A stretch of 64,000 bases of DNA, taken from assembly GCA_910575495.1 (NCBI GenBank), contig CAJTFS010000002.1:62001-126000 (forward strand). Direction: 5' to 3'. Position 1 is the stretch's first letter. Each line of letters begins with the position of its first letter. This document shows positions 1 to 8,756 of the stretch, piece after piece. The notes under the pieces are model-generated. The model was not told the DNA's origin and did not search any database. It saw only the letters and a program-made list of their open reading frames with translations. Origin of the DNA: Bacteroidales bacterium (GTDB taxonomy: Bacteria > Bacteroidota > Bacteroidia > Bacteroidales > Rikenellaceae). Made by a program: the position numbers and the translations under genes.

Positions 1-384
1 ATTTGGCTGATTGCGGGTTGCGTTCTCGTCTTCCTGCTTTACCTGGGCCATGCGATCTGGCTGAACCGCCGTTTCGAGAAGGACGGGGTAGCTGCCATGG
101 GCATTGTGACCCGGGTCTATTCGAAGATCGAGAGCCATTCAGAGCGCGGGTCGAGCTACCGTACGCAGCGACGTGTCAAACGCAAGATTTACTACCTGGA
201 TTATCGTTTCACGGTCGGCGGCCGCGATTTTGCGCGTTCCCAGCGGCTGGGTCGCGATCCCGAGGCTATCCGCAAAGGCGATTCGATTTTGATTTGTTAT
301 CTGCCCGACAATCCGGAGCGCAGCCGTCTGGCTTTCGACGAGGAGGGCGAGCATATCGTGAAGCGGAACGGATGCCCGCATTGA
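1..384 (+). CDS. DUF3592-like membrane protein, 5' end outside the window
   Basis: The frame is open from base 1, so the gene starts upstream. The first about 20 visible residues are a hydrophobic segment (IWLIAGCVLVFLLYLGHAIW), read as a transmembrane helix. A soluble domain of about 95 residues follows with a basic, beta-rich look (KRKIYYLDYRFTVGGRDF, then a RKGDSILICYLPDNPERSR stretch). This resembles the extracytoplasmic part of DUF3592-type proteins, where a YxV/F strand is followed by a 'yxPxNPxxs' motif. The function is unknown in that family. The ATG at 97 would remove the helix and is unlikely to be the true start. Gene status is fairly sure; the family name is a moderate guess. Confidence 0.6.
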   Translation: MWLIAGCVLVFLLYLGHAIWLNRRFEKDGVAAMGIVTRVYSKIESHSERGSSYRTQRRVKRKIYYLDYRFTVGGRDFARSQRLGRDPEAIRKGDSILICYLPDNPERSRLAFDEEGEHIVKRNGCPH

Positions 385-560
385 GACCCGGAACCTGTTT
401 CCGGCGGGGTGCGATGTTTTTTCCGATTTTCGCTTGACCGCTTCACTGAATTCCGGAGTTTTTACGTCGGCAAACGTCCGAATCGGGTAGCCGGAACCTG
501 TCCGATCCTCCTGCCGGAGTCGCTTTTTTGCATCCGAAGTCTTAATTTTTCATCCGGCGG

Positions 561-591
561 TTTGCCGGGTGGATTTTTTTTCGTACCTTTG
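561..591 (+). promoter_or_regulatory. Bacteroidota-type promoter of rplM-rpsI
   Basis: TTTG at 561-564, a 19-bp spacer, then TACCTTTG at 584-591. This matches the -33 TTTG / -7 TAnnTTTG pattern. Transcription would begin near 598, leaving a leader of about 50 nt before the rplM start. Confidence 0.75.
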
Positions 592-647
592 CGCACCCGC
601 GAAGTGCGGGAAACGGATTACAAACAAGTTAAACTAAACGTAAAACA

Positions 648-1103
648 GTGGATTCATTAAGCTACAAGACTATCTCGGCCAACGCTGCGACCGTCACCAA
701 GGAATGGGTGGTGATCGACGCTACGAACGAGGTATTGGGACGTCTTGCTTCGCAGGTGGCCAAGATCCTCCGCGGCAAGAACAAGCCCAGCTACACGCCC
801 CACGTCGATTGCGGTGACTACGTCATCGTCATCAATGCGGAGAAGGTGAAGCTCACGGGCAAGAAGATGACCGACAAGGTCTACACGCGTCACACGGGTT
901 ATCCCGGCGGTCAGCGTTTCGCTACCCCGGCCGATTACCTGGCCAAGAAGCCGACCTTCCTGGTCGAGAAGGCCGTCAAGGGCATGCTGCCCCGCACGCG
1001 CCTGGGTGCCGCCGTGTTGAAAAATCTGAAGGTGTATGCCGGCGCCGAGCATCCGCACGCCGCGCAGAACCCCAAGAGCATTAAGTTGAACGAGATCAAG
1101 TAA
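648..1103 (+). CDS. rplM: 50S ribosomal protein L13
   Basis: This 151-residue protein is an early-assembly component of the 50S subunit that binds 23S rRNA. The sequence follows L13 throughout: [27 protein letters not shown] near the N-terminus, then [34 protein letters not shown] and [28 protein letters not shown]. It is slightly longer than E. coli L13 (142 residues) because of an N-terminal [12 protein letters not shown] extension that I recall as usual in Bacteroidota. That extension supports the GTG start at 648, which has a good promoter about 60 bp upstream. rpsI begins five bases after the stop, the conserved L13-S9 pair. Confidence 0.97.
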   Translation: MDSLSYKTISANAATVTKEWVVIDATNEVLGRLASQVAKILRGKNKPSYTPHVDCGDYVIVINAEKVKLTGKKMTDKVYTRHTGYPGGQRFATPADYLAKKPTFLVEKAVKGMLPRTRLGAAVLKNLKVYAGAEHPHAAQNPKSIKLNEIK

Positions 1104-1108
1104 GAGTT

Positions 1109-1495
1109 ATGGAAGTTGTAAACACCGTAGGTCGTCGTAAGGCCGCTGTGGCTCGCGTATTCGTGAAGCCGGGCAAGGGTCAGATTACAATCAACCGCAA
1201 GGAGCTCGCCGTATATTTCCCGCTCGAAATTCTCCAGTTCCAGGTGAAGCAGCCCCTGCTGGCTACCAACACCGCCGAGAATTACGACATCACCATCAAC
1301 CTCGATGGCGGTGGCATCAAGGGACAGGCCGAGGCCGCTCGTCTGGGCATCGCACGCGCATTGTGCGAGATCGACGCCGAGATGCGTCCGACCCTCAAGA
1401 AGGCCGGATTCCTCACGCGCGATCCCCGCGAGGTTGAGCGTAAGAAGCCCGGTCAGCCCGGTGCACGTCGCAAGTTCCAGTTCAGCAAGCGTTAG
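1109..1495 (+). CDS. rpsI: 30S ribosomal protein S9
   Basis: The 128-residue S9 protein sits in the 30S head, and its basic C-terminal tail reaches the P-site tRNA. The sequence shows the family markers: an N-terminal NTVGRRKAAVARVFVKPGKGQITINRK, a central GGGIKGQAEAARLGIARAL and the terminal KKPGQPGARRKFQFSKR with the conserved Lys-Arg end. It is the second gene of the L13-S9 operon and shares the promoter at 561-591. No strong terminator is visible in the 212 bases before rpsB. Confidence 0.97.
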   Translation: MEVVNTVGRRKAAVARVFVKPGKGQITINRKELAVYFPLEILQFQVKQPLLATNTAENYDITINLDGGGIKGQAEAARLGIARALCEIDAEMRPTLKKAGFLTRDPREVERKKPGQPGARRKFQFSKR

Positions 1496-1707
1496 TACGA
1501 CCGGAATTTCGGCAAGCACGGCGTCGGTTCCAAACGCGAGGATTACCTGGGGCATGGCATTCCGAGCCAGGCGAAGAATTCAGCCCTTAATAATATAGGT
1601 ACTACCGTCGGGTTGCCGCGCCGCGGAAAACTCCGGAGACCGGGCCTTCCGGGCCGCTACTTCCGGATGTTGCAGTCAAGAGATTAAAACAACAAACAAG
1701 AAACAAC

Positions 1708-2586
1708 ATGTCACGTACAGATTTCAATACATTGTTGGAGGCCGGTGCACACTTCGGTCACCTGAAGCGTAAGTGGAACCCCAAAATGGCTCCCTACATC
1801 TTCATGGAGAAGAACGGCATCCACATCATCGACCTGCACAAGACCGTGCTCAAGATCGATGAGGCCGCCGCAGCCATCAAGCAGATCGCCAAGAGCGGTC
1901 GCCGCGTGCTGTTCGTCGCCACCAAGAAACAAGCCAAGGAAATCGTTGCCGAAAAGGTTGCGACCGTCGGTATGCCTTACGTCACCGAGCGTTGGGCCGG
2001 CGGTATGCTCACCAACTTCCCCACCATACGTAAAGCCGTCAAGAAGATGGCGACCATCGACAAGATGACCGCCGACGGCACGTTCGATAACTTCTCCAAG
2101 CGCGAGAAGCTCCAGATCGCACGTCAGCGTGCGAAGCTCGAAAAGAACCTCGGCTCCATCGCCGACCTCACGCGTCTGCCCGCCGCCCTGTTCGTCGTCG
2201 ACGTTCAGAAGGAGGCCAACGCCGTCAAGGAGGCCAAGCGTCTGAGCATCCCCGTATTTGCAATGGTAGATACTTGTTGTGATCCGACCGACATTGATTA
2301 CGTTATCCCTGCAAATGACGATGCTACCAAGTCGATCGCCGTGGTCGTAGAGGCCATGTGCGCCGCTGTCGCCGAGGGTCTCGAGGAACGCAAGCTCGAG
2401 AAGGAGAAAGAGGCCCAGGAGACCGAGGCTGCCGGCGATGCCGCCAAGAAGGAGTCCAAGCCCCGCATCAAGAAGGCCGTCAAGGCTTCGATCGATGCCG
2501 AGGAGGAGACCGTCAAGGAGGTCGTTGCCGCCGTCGAAACTCCCAGCGAGGAGCCCGCAGCCGCCGACGCTGCTTCGGAGCAGTAA
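1708..2586 (+). CDS. rpsB: 30S ribosomal protein S2 with long C-terminal extension
   Basis: S2 binds on the back of the 30S subunit near S1 and the mRNA entry side. Residues 1 to about 235 match S2 (LEAGAHFGHLKRKWNPKMAPYIF, RVLFVATKKQAKEIV, ERWAGGMLTNF, PAALFVVDVQKEANAVKEAKRLSIPVFAMVDTCCDPTDIDYVIPANDDA). The remaining roughly 55 residues are a low-complexity, acidic and alanine-rich tail (EKEKEAQETEAAGDAAKK onward), which makes the protein longer than E. coli S2 (241 residues). Such tails vary between phyla and are probably disordered. tsf follows after about 110 bases that hold a diverged copy of the window's dispersed repeat. Confidence 0.97.
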   Translation: MSRTDFNTLLEAGAHFGHLKRKWNPKMAPYIFMEKNGIHIIDLHKTVLKIDEAAAAIKQIAKSGRRVLFVATKKQAKEIVAEKVATVGMPYVTERWAGGMLTNFPTIRKAVKKMATIDKMTADGTFDNFSKREKLQIARQRAKLEKNLGSIADLTRLPAALFVVDVQKEANAVKEAKRLSIPVFAMVDTCCDPTDIDYVIPANDDATKSIAVVVEAMCAAVAEGLEERKLEKEKEAQETEAAGDAAKKESKPRIKKAVKASIDAEEETVKEVVAAVETPSEEPAAADAASEQ

Positions 2587-2596
2587 CAGGTGCTTT

Positions 2597-2660
2597 TTCC
2601 CGGGTCGGGTGCAAACCCAGGTTGGCTTGAGTTTTGCCGGGACGGGGGAGAGTGCTTGCA
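2597..2660 (-). repeat. Diverged copy of the dispersed palindromic repeat
   Basis: Read on the minus strand, the rpsB-tsf spacer has the order CCCG..CCGGCAAAACTCAAGCC..GGGTTTGC, the same layout as the repeats at 21121-21268, 24348-24501 and 49945-50026. It lacks their recognizable promoter part. Similarity is by eye and moderate. Confidence 0.4.
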
Positions 2661-2693
2661 AATGAACGCAAAATCTTTAAAACACTGAAAACT

Positions 2694-3524
2694 ATGGAAA
2701 TCAAAGCTGCAGATGTAATGAAGCTCCGTAAGATGACCGGTGCCGGCATGATGGATTGCAAGAAGGCGCTGATCGAGGCGGAGGGCGATTACAACCGCGC
2801 GCAGGATATTATCCGCGAGAAGGGCAAGCTCGTCGTCGCCAAGCGTGCCGACCGTTCGGCAACCGAGGGCGTCGTCGTGACGAAGATCGTGGGCAACAAG
2901 GCTTATATCCTCTGTCTGGCTTGCGAAACCGACTTCGTGGCTCAGAACGCCGAGTATTCCGCTTCGGCCAATGCCATGTTGGAGGTCGCCGTCGCTGCCG
3001 ACGCTGCCGACCGCGATGCGCTGCTCGCTACCAAGAATGCCGAGGGCCACACCGTCGAGGAGATGGTGACCGAGAAATCGGGCCAGACCGGCGAGAAGAT
3101 CGAGTTGGCCTACTACGCTCGTATCGAGGCTCCGTACTGTGCCGCCTATGTCCACTTCAACAAGAAGTTGGGCACCATCCTCGGCTTCAACAAGGAGGTT
3201 CCCGAGGAGGTGGCTCATGCCGTTGCCATGCAGGCAACCGCCATGGCGCCCATCTCGATCGACGTTGCCGACTGCCCCGCCGATGTCGTGGCGCACGAGC
3301 GTCAGATCGCCGTCGAGGCCATGAAGCAGGATCCCAAGAACGCCAACAAGCCCGACGAGATTCTTGAGAAGATCGCCGAGGGCAAGATGCGCAAGTTCTT
3401 CGAGGAGAACACGCTTCTGAACCAGTGCGTCGTAGGTGAGAAGGAGACGATCGCCGAGTACATCCGCAAGGCCAACAAGGAGGCTACGATCGTTGCTTAC
3501 AAGCGTTTCGCTTTGGGCGAGTAG
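2694..3524 (+). CDS. tsf: Translation elongation factor Ts
   Basis: EF-Ts is the nucleotide-exchange factor that releases GDP from EF-Tu. At 276 residues it is close to the usual length. It has the N-terminal UBA-like region (IKAADVMKLRKMTGAGMMDCKKALIEAEGD) and the core motif CETDFVAQN. The ATG at 2694 is chosen because the encoded MEIKAADVMKLR is the normal EF-Ts N-terminus; the frame stays open for 20 codons upstream, but that text has no family match. rpsB-tsf is a classical operon, and a strong terminator follows directly. Confidence 0.97.
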   Translation: MEIKAADVMKLRKMTGAGMMDCKKALIEAEGDYNRAQDIIREKGKLVVAKRADRSATEGVVVTKIVGNKAYILCLACETDFVAQNAEYSASANAMLEVAVAADAADRDALLATKNAEGHTVEEMVTEKSGQTGEKIELAYYARIEAPYCAAYVHFNKKLGTILGFNKEVPEEVAHAVAMQATAMAPISIDVADCPADVVAHERQIAVEAMKQDPKNANKPDEILEKIAEGKMRKFFEENTLLNQCVVGEKETIAEYIRKANKEATIVAYKRFALGE

Positions 3525-3540
3525 CCGTCTTGCATTTTGT

Positions 3541-3580
3541 AAATACCGGAGCTCTTTTCGAGTTCCGGTATTTTTTTTGT
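3541..3580 (+). terminator. Intrinsic terminator after tsf
   Basis: An inverted repeat of 13 bp with one wobble (AATACCGGAGCTC / GAGTTCCGGTATT) around a short TTTTC loop is followed by a run of eight T. Confidence 0.9.
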
Positions 3581-3669
3581 CTTGTCGGATTCTTACAATT
3601 CTTTGCCGACGCTTGTATTTTGGATGGATGATAGTTTTATCTGTTTTAAGGTCGGCAGGGGAGTGGTAC

Positions 3670-5249
3670 GTTCATCGGCAATTTGCCGTCTTTGTCGTTC
3701 GGGAATTTATCGGTATCTTCGCTCTACAGCAACTTCATACCCGGAGTGACAGGGGCTACGGCTTTTGTCAGTGTGGTTGGTAGATTCAGCAGTCCGCTGG
3801 CGGCGTAATGACGCGGTTGGGTTAAAGGAATAGTTGTTTTTGGGGCGGGTTTTGCGCCGGTTTCTGTGGTTCTGCGGTTTTGCAATTCGCAGTGTCGCGT
3901 GAGCCGCAGCCTCCCGGCGCGGAGGCTCGCCGCTTCGGCTGTCGCCGGGCTCACCCCCGCAGGCTGCGTTCGCTTCGTTCAGAAAGAGCGCACGCTGGTT
4001 TAAGTTCGCGAGCTTTGCTTCGGTCGGCGCTGTGTTGTTTTCGTGCCGAAGCCCGCGGGGCGAGTTTTGCGAGCCTCCGCGCGGCGGGGCTTCGGCTCGC
4101 ACGGCTGAACGCCGGTATTTAGCTCTGCAAGCCGCAGCCGCCCCGAACATCTATCTTTCCCTTTTACCTCCCCCTCGTTGCCGCCAGTTGTTTATTCCAG
4201 TCTGCTGCGGAGTTTGCGAACAATTCAGTAGTTTGTCATTCTGAGGAGCAGAGCGACGAAGAATCTGTAACCTTGCCCAGAATAGATTCTTCGCTCCGCT
4301 CAGAATGACAATTATGGCAAGCATGTCCCGCAGGATCTGTTCTCTTTCTGATACGGAAGACCTTGCGCCCGGGGCCGGCTCGCATCAAAGATGCGACCCC
4401 CGCAGCCGGCCCGGGCGAGCACTTGAATGAGTTCCCGAAAGGAAATGACTCAATGCAAGACAACATTGTCATTCTGAGAAGATCGGAAGATCGACGAAGA
4501 ATCTGTAACCTTGCCCAAAATAGATTCTTGACTGCACTTCGTTTGTCTTTCTCCTCCTTGCAAGGCATAGTCCGCAAGCGGCCTTTGGTTCGCAAGGGAA
4601 AAGATTCTTCACTTCGTTCAGAATGACAAAGGGCTTGGGATTCGGACGCAGCCTGCGGGGCACGCTTGCGGGCCGCAGCCTTGGCCGGCGCAGGCCCGCA
4701 CGCCTGAAAGGCAGGAATCGTGAAAAAGACACGAATACGGATTCTTCGTCGCTCTGCTCCTCAGAATGACAACGCTGGAATCGAACTCTCGAAGAGAATC
4801 CATTAATTGTGAATTTTGCATTCTGAATTAATCCCCTACGGGGCTTGACTTTGGCTGTGCCTTGGATGGGCTGCGCCTCGGTCATGCTCGAACAAGTTCG
4901 GAATGACTCTCGGCTTGCACCATCATCACTCTTGCTCGGTAAAGCCCGTGAACGGTCTTTACTCTCGCTTAATCGTAAAGTTGTGAATTCTGAATTGTTT
5001 TGTTCCCCCTCCGCCGCATTCCTCCGAGCGATTGCTTTTCAACGCCTGCTGCGGGCTACCGCTACCGTGACACGGGAACCTTGGCGGAAGTCGGCATGAG
5101 CGGCTACATGTGGGCTTCGTCGTCGTGGGTTTCGGGCGACCTGCATGCCGGTCTCTTTGCCTGTGGAGCGGATGGTACACATCCGCTCACCGGGGGCCAC
5201 CGGGTTGCGGCCCGCCCCGTGCGCTGCGTCCAAGCATCTGCAGAAGTTG
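3670..5249 (+). repeat. Left arm of a long inverted repeat flanking addAB
   Basis: This gene-free 1.6-kb stretch matches the reverse complement of 12467-14142. The outer ends share GTTCATCGGCAATTTGCC and the following TCTTTGTCGTTCGGGAATTT. The inner ends share CATCTGCAGAAGTTG. Long blocks in between are nearly identical, with small indels. The arm is a mosaic: 3670-4150 is a GC-rich part, 4230-4780 holds several copies of a GTCATTCTGAG..GAAGAATCT motif in both orientations, and the inner end holds a FISUMP gene fragment. Open frames here give only the low-complexity 'VILNEVKNLF / CHSERSEES' text known as spurious translations of such repeats. I see no RNA gene, transposase or target-site duplication. 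Confidence 0.85.
5036..5238 (+). pseudogene. C-terminal fragment of a FISUMP-domain surface protein (left copy)
   Basis: The plus frame encodes TPAAGYRYRDTGTLAEVG, then GYMWASSSWVSG, and ends near AARPVRCVQAS. This is the pattern of the C-terminal end of the Fibrobacter succinogenes major paralogous domain (GYR...G...VG..GYYWSSS...G.PVRCV), common in Bacteroidota surface and fimbrillin-like proteins. No upstream part of such a gene is present, so this is a remnant carried in the repeat arm. A near-identical copy lies at 12482-12690 on the other strand. Confidence 0.6.
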
Positions 5250-5315
5250 CTTTTGATATAGAAGATAGAGATTCCGGAAACCGCAGAACGAGAACCCAAA
5301 CAAGAGTCGACCGGT

Positions 5316-8300
5316 CTACTCCACCCGCTCGATCCTGCCGAGCCGGACGAACCACAGATAACCTTCGGTCCGGGGGTGGCCCATCTGCCGCAGGAGGGCG
5401 CAATAGTCGGCGATCTGACGCCGATAGCGGGCCGGATCGTGCTCGCCGAACTTGTAATCGACGACCACGGCGCGTTCTCCGTCGATCATGACGCGGTCGG
5501 GGCGCCGGAGCGATGAAGAGCCCGGAATGACGATCTCCTGTTCGTTGCGCACGCGCTGCCAGGAGCCGTCGAACCACTCGCGCGCGACCGGATCGGCCAG
5601 CGCGTCGGCAATCATACGTCGGAGCCTGACGGCATCGTCGGACGAAAGACTGGCGTCGGCTTCCATCTGCGTGACGGCCTCTGCGATCTCCTTTTCGGTA
5701 TCGGCATGCTCGAACGCCCGGTGCATCAGAATGCCGAAGTCGCGGGGCGAAAGCCCCGAATCGGCGGAATCTTCGAAGTAGCGTTGCGACGGAAGCCGCA
5801 ACCGCAGGTCAGCCCGGGAGGTGGAGTAGGTCTCCAGCACGACATGCTGCGCCCCGCTCTGGCGGTGGGAGCCGGCCGGGCCGGCAAATTCGCCGAATTC
5901 GAACCGTTCGGAGTTTTCCGAGCAGACGTAACGTCCGACAAGATCGCCCAAAACGGCCCGCTCGCCGTCGACCGCAAGATGCCGGAGCAGCAACGAACCG
6001 ATGTGGCCGCTTCCCCGATGGGGGATGAACAGATGGAGCGATTCGGCAGCGCGGGTAAGGGCTACGTAAAGCAGATTGATGTTGTCGATGTGGGAGTAGA
6101 GGGTTTCGCGGTGGAACTCCTCGGAAAAATCCGACTCGGCCATGTCCTTCTTGAACCGTACAGGAAAACGCCCGACTTCGGCGGTCTCGCCCTGCGCTTC
6201 GGCCCACACGATGTTTTGTACGCCGCCCGACTTGGGTTCCAGCTGCCACGAACAATAGGGAATCAGCACGGCGCGGTTTTCCAACCCCTTGGCCTTGTGG
6301 ATGGTGAGGATTTCGACGGCCTGCTCGTTCCGCTCGACGGAGAGTGACCGTGCGGAGCCCTGCTCGTCCCACCAGGTCAGAAACAGCGATATGTCGGCGA
6401 TCCGGCTGGCACAGAATGCGATGATCTGTTCGTGAATGGCCTGGAGATAGGCCGTCTGCAGGCGGTCCTGTCGGAGGTCGTACTCCATGACGATCCGTTC
6501 GAAGGCTTCTTCGGGCGAGAAGAGGCGGATCGAGCGGAAAAACGACCGCTCGCCGTCGGAGAAACGACGGTCGAACGGATGACCGAGATAGCGGTTGTAG
6601 ATGGCGCGGCTGAGCGAATCGTCGGGGTTGAGCGCCAGCCGCAGGGTCGCGGCGACGAACGTAGCGACGGGCGCATTGCCGATGACCAGCGCTTCCTGCG
6701 TCATGACGTCGAAGCGGTAGCGCGGATCGCTGTTGCGCGCCTTGAAGTCGAGCAGTTCGGCGGCGATTTTGGCGCCGTCGGTACCTCCCCGCACAAGAAT
6801 CATGATGTCGGAGGGGCGGAACCCGCGGTCGAGCAGTTCGCAGATGCGCCCGACGATCGGGGGCTGTTCGTCGAACGTCTCGACGGAGACATAACCGGAA
6901 ACGGAGGCTTTGCGGCGGGGCTTCTGGGCGTGTCCGCGATAGGCGTTGCACAACGTGCCGTGGAGCTGCGCCGCGATGTCCGGAGTGATTTCCCGGCGGG
7001 CGGCGGCTTCGTCGAGCCGGGTGTCGAGAGCCGCATTGTCGGCTTCGACCACGCGTTCGATGATGCGGTTGTTGAACTCGACGATGACGGGCAGGCTGCG
7101 CCAGTTCTCTTCGAGGTTCCTGACTTCCGTATTTTCGGGGCCGAGCGCCCGGCGGGCTCCTTCGTGCAGAATGCGCCAGTCGCCGCCGCGCCAGCGGTAG
7201 ATCGACTGCTTGATGTCGCCCACGATCAGCACCGAAGTATCCTCGCACTGCGCCATGGCGTTCTGCAGAAGCGGCAGGAAGTTCTCCCACTCACGCACGG
7301 AGGTGTCCTGAAACTCGTCGATCATGAAGCGTTCGAAACGGTTGCCGACTTTCTCGTAGATGAACGGCGCATCGTTGTGGCCGATGAATTCGGCGAGGAG
7401 GTATTTGGTCTCCGAGAGCAGCATCATGTTCTGCTCGTCGCAGAGTTGCTGCACCTTGGCATAGAGGTCCGACAGCAGGGCGAAGCTGCGGTAGTTCTCG
7501 CGCAGCAGCGCGCTGGTGTTCCACGAACGGATGTTGCTTTCGTAGAGTTCGCACATCGCCGCGAGAAGCGGCCGGAGCTGCGGCACGAGGGCTTCGGCCG
7601 GCGAATTTTTGGTACACCACCCCTCGTCGGTGGCGCTCATCTTCAGCACGGTGGCGGTGGGCGCCTTCGTTTCGCCGGCGGCGACGGAATAGAAATAGTG
7701 GGCAAAACTGCGGCTCTTGCCGCTGAAGTCGGCGGCCGAAAGTCCGGCAGCCCCGATGATCTCCACGGCCCGGACCGCGGCGTCGGTCATCTGCCGTCGG
7801 GTCGCTTCGGCGTGGGCGGCGGCTTCCTGAACGATCCGCCGCAGCTCCTCCTTCGAGCGGGGCGAGCAGAGCGTCTCGCGGTTCTTCTCCTTGAACAGCT
7901 CGCCGCCCAGCGACAGGATACCTTCCCGGACGTCCCACTTGCGCCCTTCGGCGATGCGTTCTTCGACGAATCCGGTCATCCAGCGCAGCAGGTCGCGGTC
8001 GATGGCGATGGCCTCGACCAACGTATCGGCGCTCTTGGCGAGTACGGAGGCGGTTTCGATCTCGATGTTGTAGTCGAGATCGATGCCCAGTTCCTTGATG
8101 AAAGCCCGGAGGATGCGCTGGAAGAAGGTGTCGATCGTCAGCACCGTGAAACGCGAGTAGTCGTGAAGAATGCGCGCGCGGGCTTCGGCAGCACGGCGGC
8201 GCACGGTGGCGGCGTCCAGCTCCAGTTCGCGGCAGAGATCGTCGAGGTAGGCGCTTTCGCCGCCCGAGGCGAGCAGATGGATCTCCTTGAGGATGCGCGA

Positions 8301-8450
8301 CTTCATCTCCTCGGTTGCCTTGTTGGTGAAGGTCACGGCGAGGATATGCCGGTAGAGCGTGGGCTGCTGCACCACGTCGTGGACATATTTGTAGGCGAGC
8401 TGGTAGGTCTTGCCCGACCCGGCGCTCGCATTGAGAATCTTGGCCCGCAT
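5316..8450 (-). CDS. addA: AddA/RecB-like UvrD-family helicase-nuclease
   Basis: This 1044-residue protein is an ATP-dependent 3'-5' helicase fused to a PD-(D/E)XK nuclease, the A subunit of an AddAB-type complex that processes double-strand breaks for RecA loading. Walker A lies at the very N-terminus (ASAGSGKT, residues 8-15). The later helicase motifs are IDEFQDTS (II), VGDIKQSIYRWRGGD (III-like), ILTIHKAKGLE (V) and LLYVALTRAAESLHLF (VI). The C-terminal nuclease shows RPDRVMIDGERAVVVDYKFG. The frame is open for another 372 codons toward 9566, but that part is antisense to the next gene; the Met at 8450 sits just before the helicase motif and fits the family. It diverges from the DUF2807-addB pair. 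Confidence 0.92.
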   Translation of the reverse strand: MRAKILNASAGSGKTYQLAYKYVHDVVQQPTLYRHILAVTFTNKATEEMKSRILKEIHLLASGGESAYLDDLCRELELDAATVRRRAAEARARILHDYSRFTVLTIDTFFQRILRAFIKELGIDLDYNIEIETASVLAKSADTLVEAIAIDRDLLRWMTGFVEERIAEGRKWDVREGILSLGGELFKEKNRETLCSPRSKEELRRIVQEAAAHAEATRRQMTDAAVRAVEIIGAAGLSAADFSGKSRSFAHYFYSVAAGETKAPTATVLKMSATDEGWCTKNSPAEALVPQLRPLLAAMCELYESNIRSWNTSALLRENYRSFALLSDLYAKVQQLCDEQNMMLLSETKYLLAEFIGHNDAPFIYEKVGNRFERFMIDEFQDTSVREWENFLPLLQNAMAQCEDTSVLIVGDIKQSIYRWRGGDWRILHEGARRALGPENTEVRNLEENWRSLPVIVEFNNRIIERVVEADNAALDTRLDEAAARREITPDIAAQLHGTLCNAYRGHAQKPRRKASVSGYVSVETFDEQPPIVGRICELLDRGFRPSDIMILVRGGTDGAKIAAELLDFKARNSDPRYRFDVMTQEALVIGNAPVATFVAATLRLALNPDDSLSRAIYNRYLGHPFDRRFSDGERSFFRSIRLFSPEEAFERIVMEYDLRQDRLQTAYLQAIHEQIIAFCASRIADISLFLTWWDEQGSARSLSVERNEQAVEILTIHKAKGLENRAVLIPYCSWQLEPKSGGVQNIVWAEAQGETAEVGRFPVRFKKDMAESDFSEEFHRETLYSHIDNINLLYVALTRAAESLHLFIPHRGSGHIGSLLLRHLAVDGERAVLGDLVGRYVCSENSERFEFGEFAGPAGSHRQSGAQHVVLETYSTSRADLRLRLPSQRYFEDSADSGLSPRDFGILMHRAFEHADTEKEIAEAVTQMEADASLSSDDAVRLRRMIADALADPVAREWFDGSWQRVRNEQEIVIPGSSSLRRPDRVMIDGERAVVVDYKFGEHDPARYRRQIADYCALLRQMGHPRTEGYLWFVRLGRIERVE

Positions 8451-8756
8451 CGAAGTGATTTTGTTCCGGAATCGTAAAAGTACGAAACAAATCGGGAACT
8501 GGAAAGAATTCGCAGCTAAAAATGCGCGGCCGGGCGGGTGAACGGATGCGGAGTGCAGGCAGCGACCGTCCGGAGGAAGATTCGCCGGCCGGATCTGCAA
8601 CGGGAAGACGGCACGGAAGCCGGCCGCGAAGGGTTGCAAGCCGGACCGGAACACGGTTCCGGGCGGAGAATAGCAGCGATCCGGCGAGTTTGGCCGCTTT
8701 GGAAGCTGTATTCCCGATAAATATTCGTAATTTAGCGACCCATAAACGAAACGACC
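8451..8756. other. Divergent intergenic region, addA / DUF2807
   Basis: This 306-bp spacer must hold the promoters of both directions. On the minus strand a TACTTTTA element lies about 25 bp before the addA start, and on the plus strand TAATTTAG lies at 8728-8735. Both are near matches to TAnnTTTG without a well-spaced TTTG, so neither is assigned firmly. No other gene or repeat is seen. Confidence 0.4.

Noticed and set aside
4236..4885. Open frames giving 'CHSERSEES', 'VILNEVKNLF' and similar proteins
   Set aside because: These are translations of intergenic repeat copies, present in both strands and both arms, not conserved genes.
6432..8477. 681-codon plus-strand open frame opposite addA
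   Set aside because: A shadow of GC-rich coding sequence; the text shows no domain and the minus strand has clear helicase motifs.
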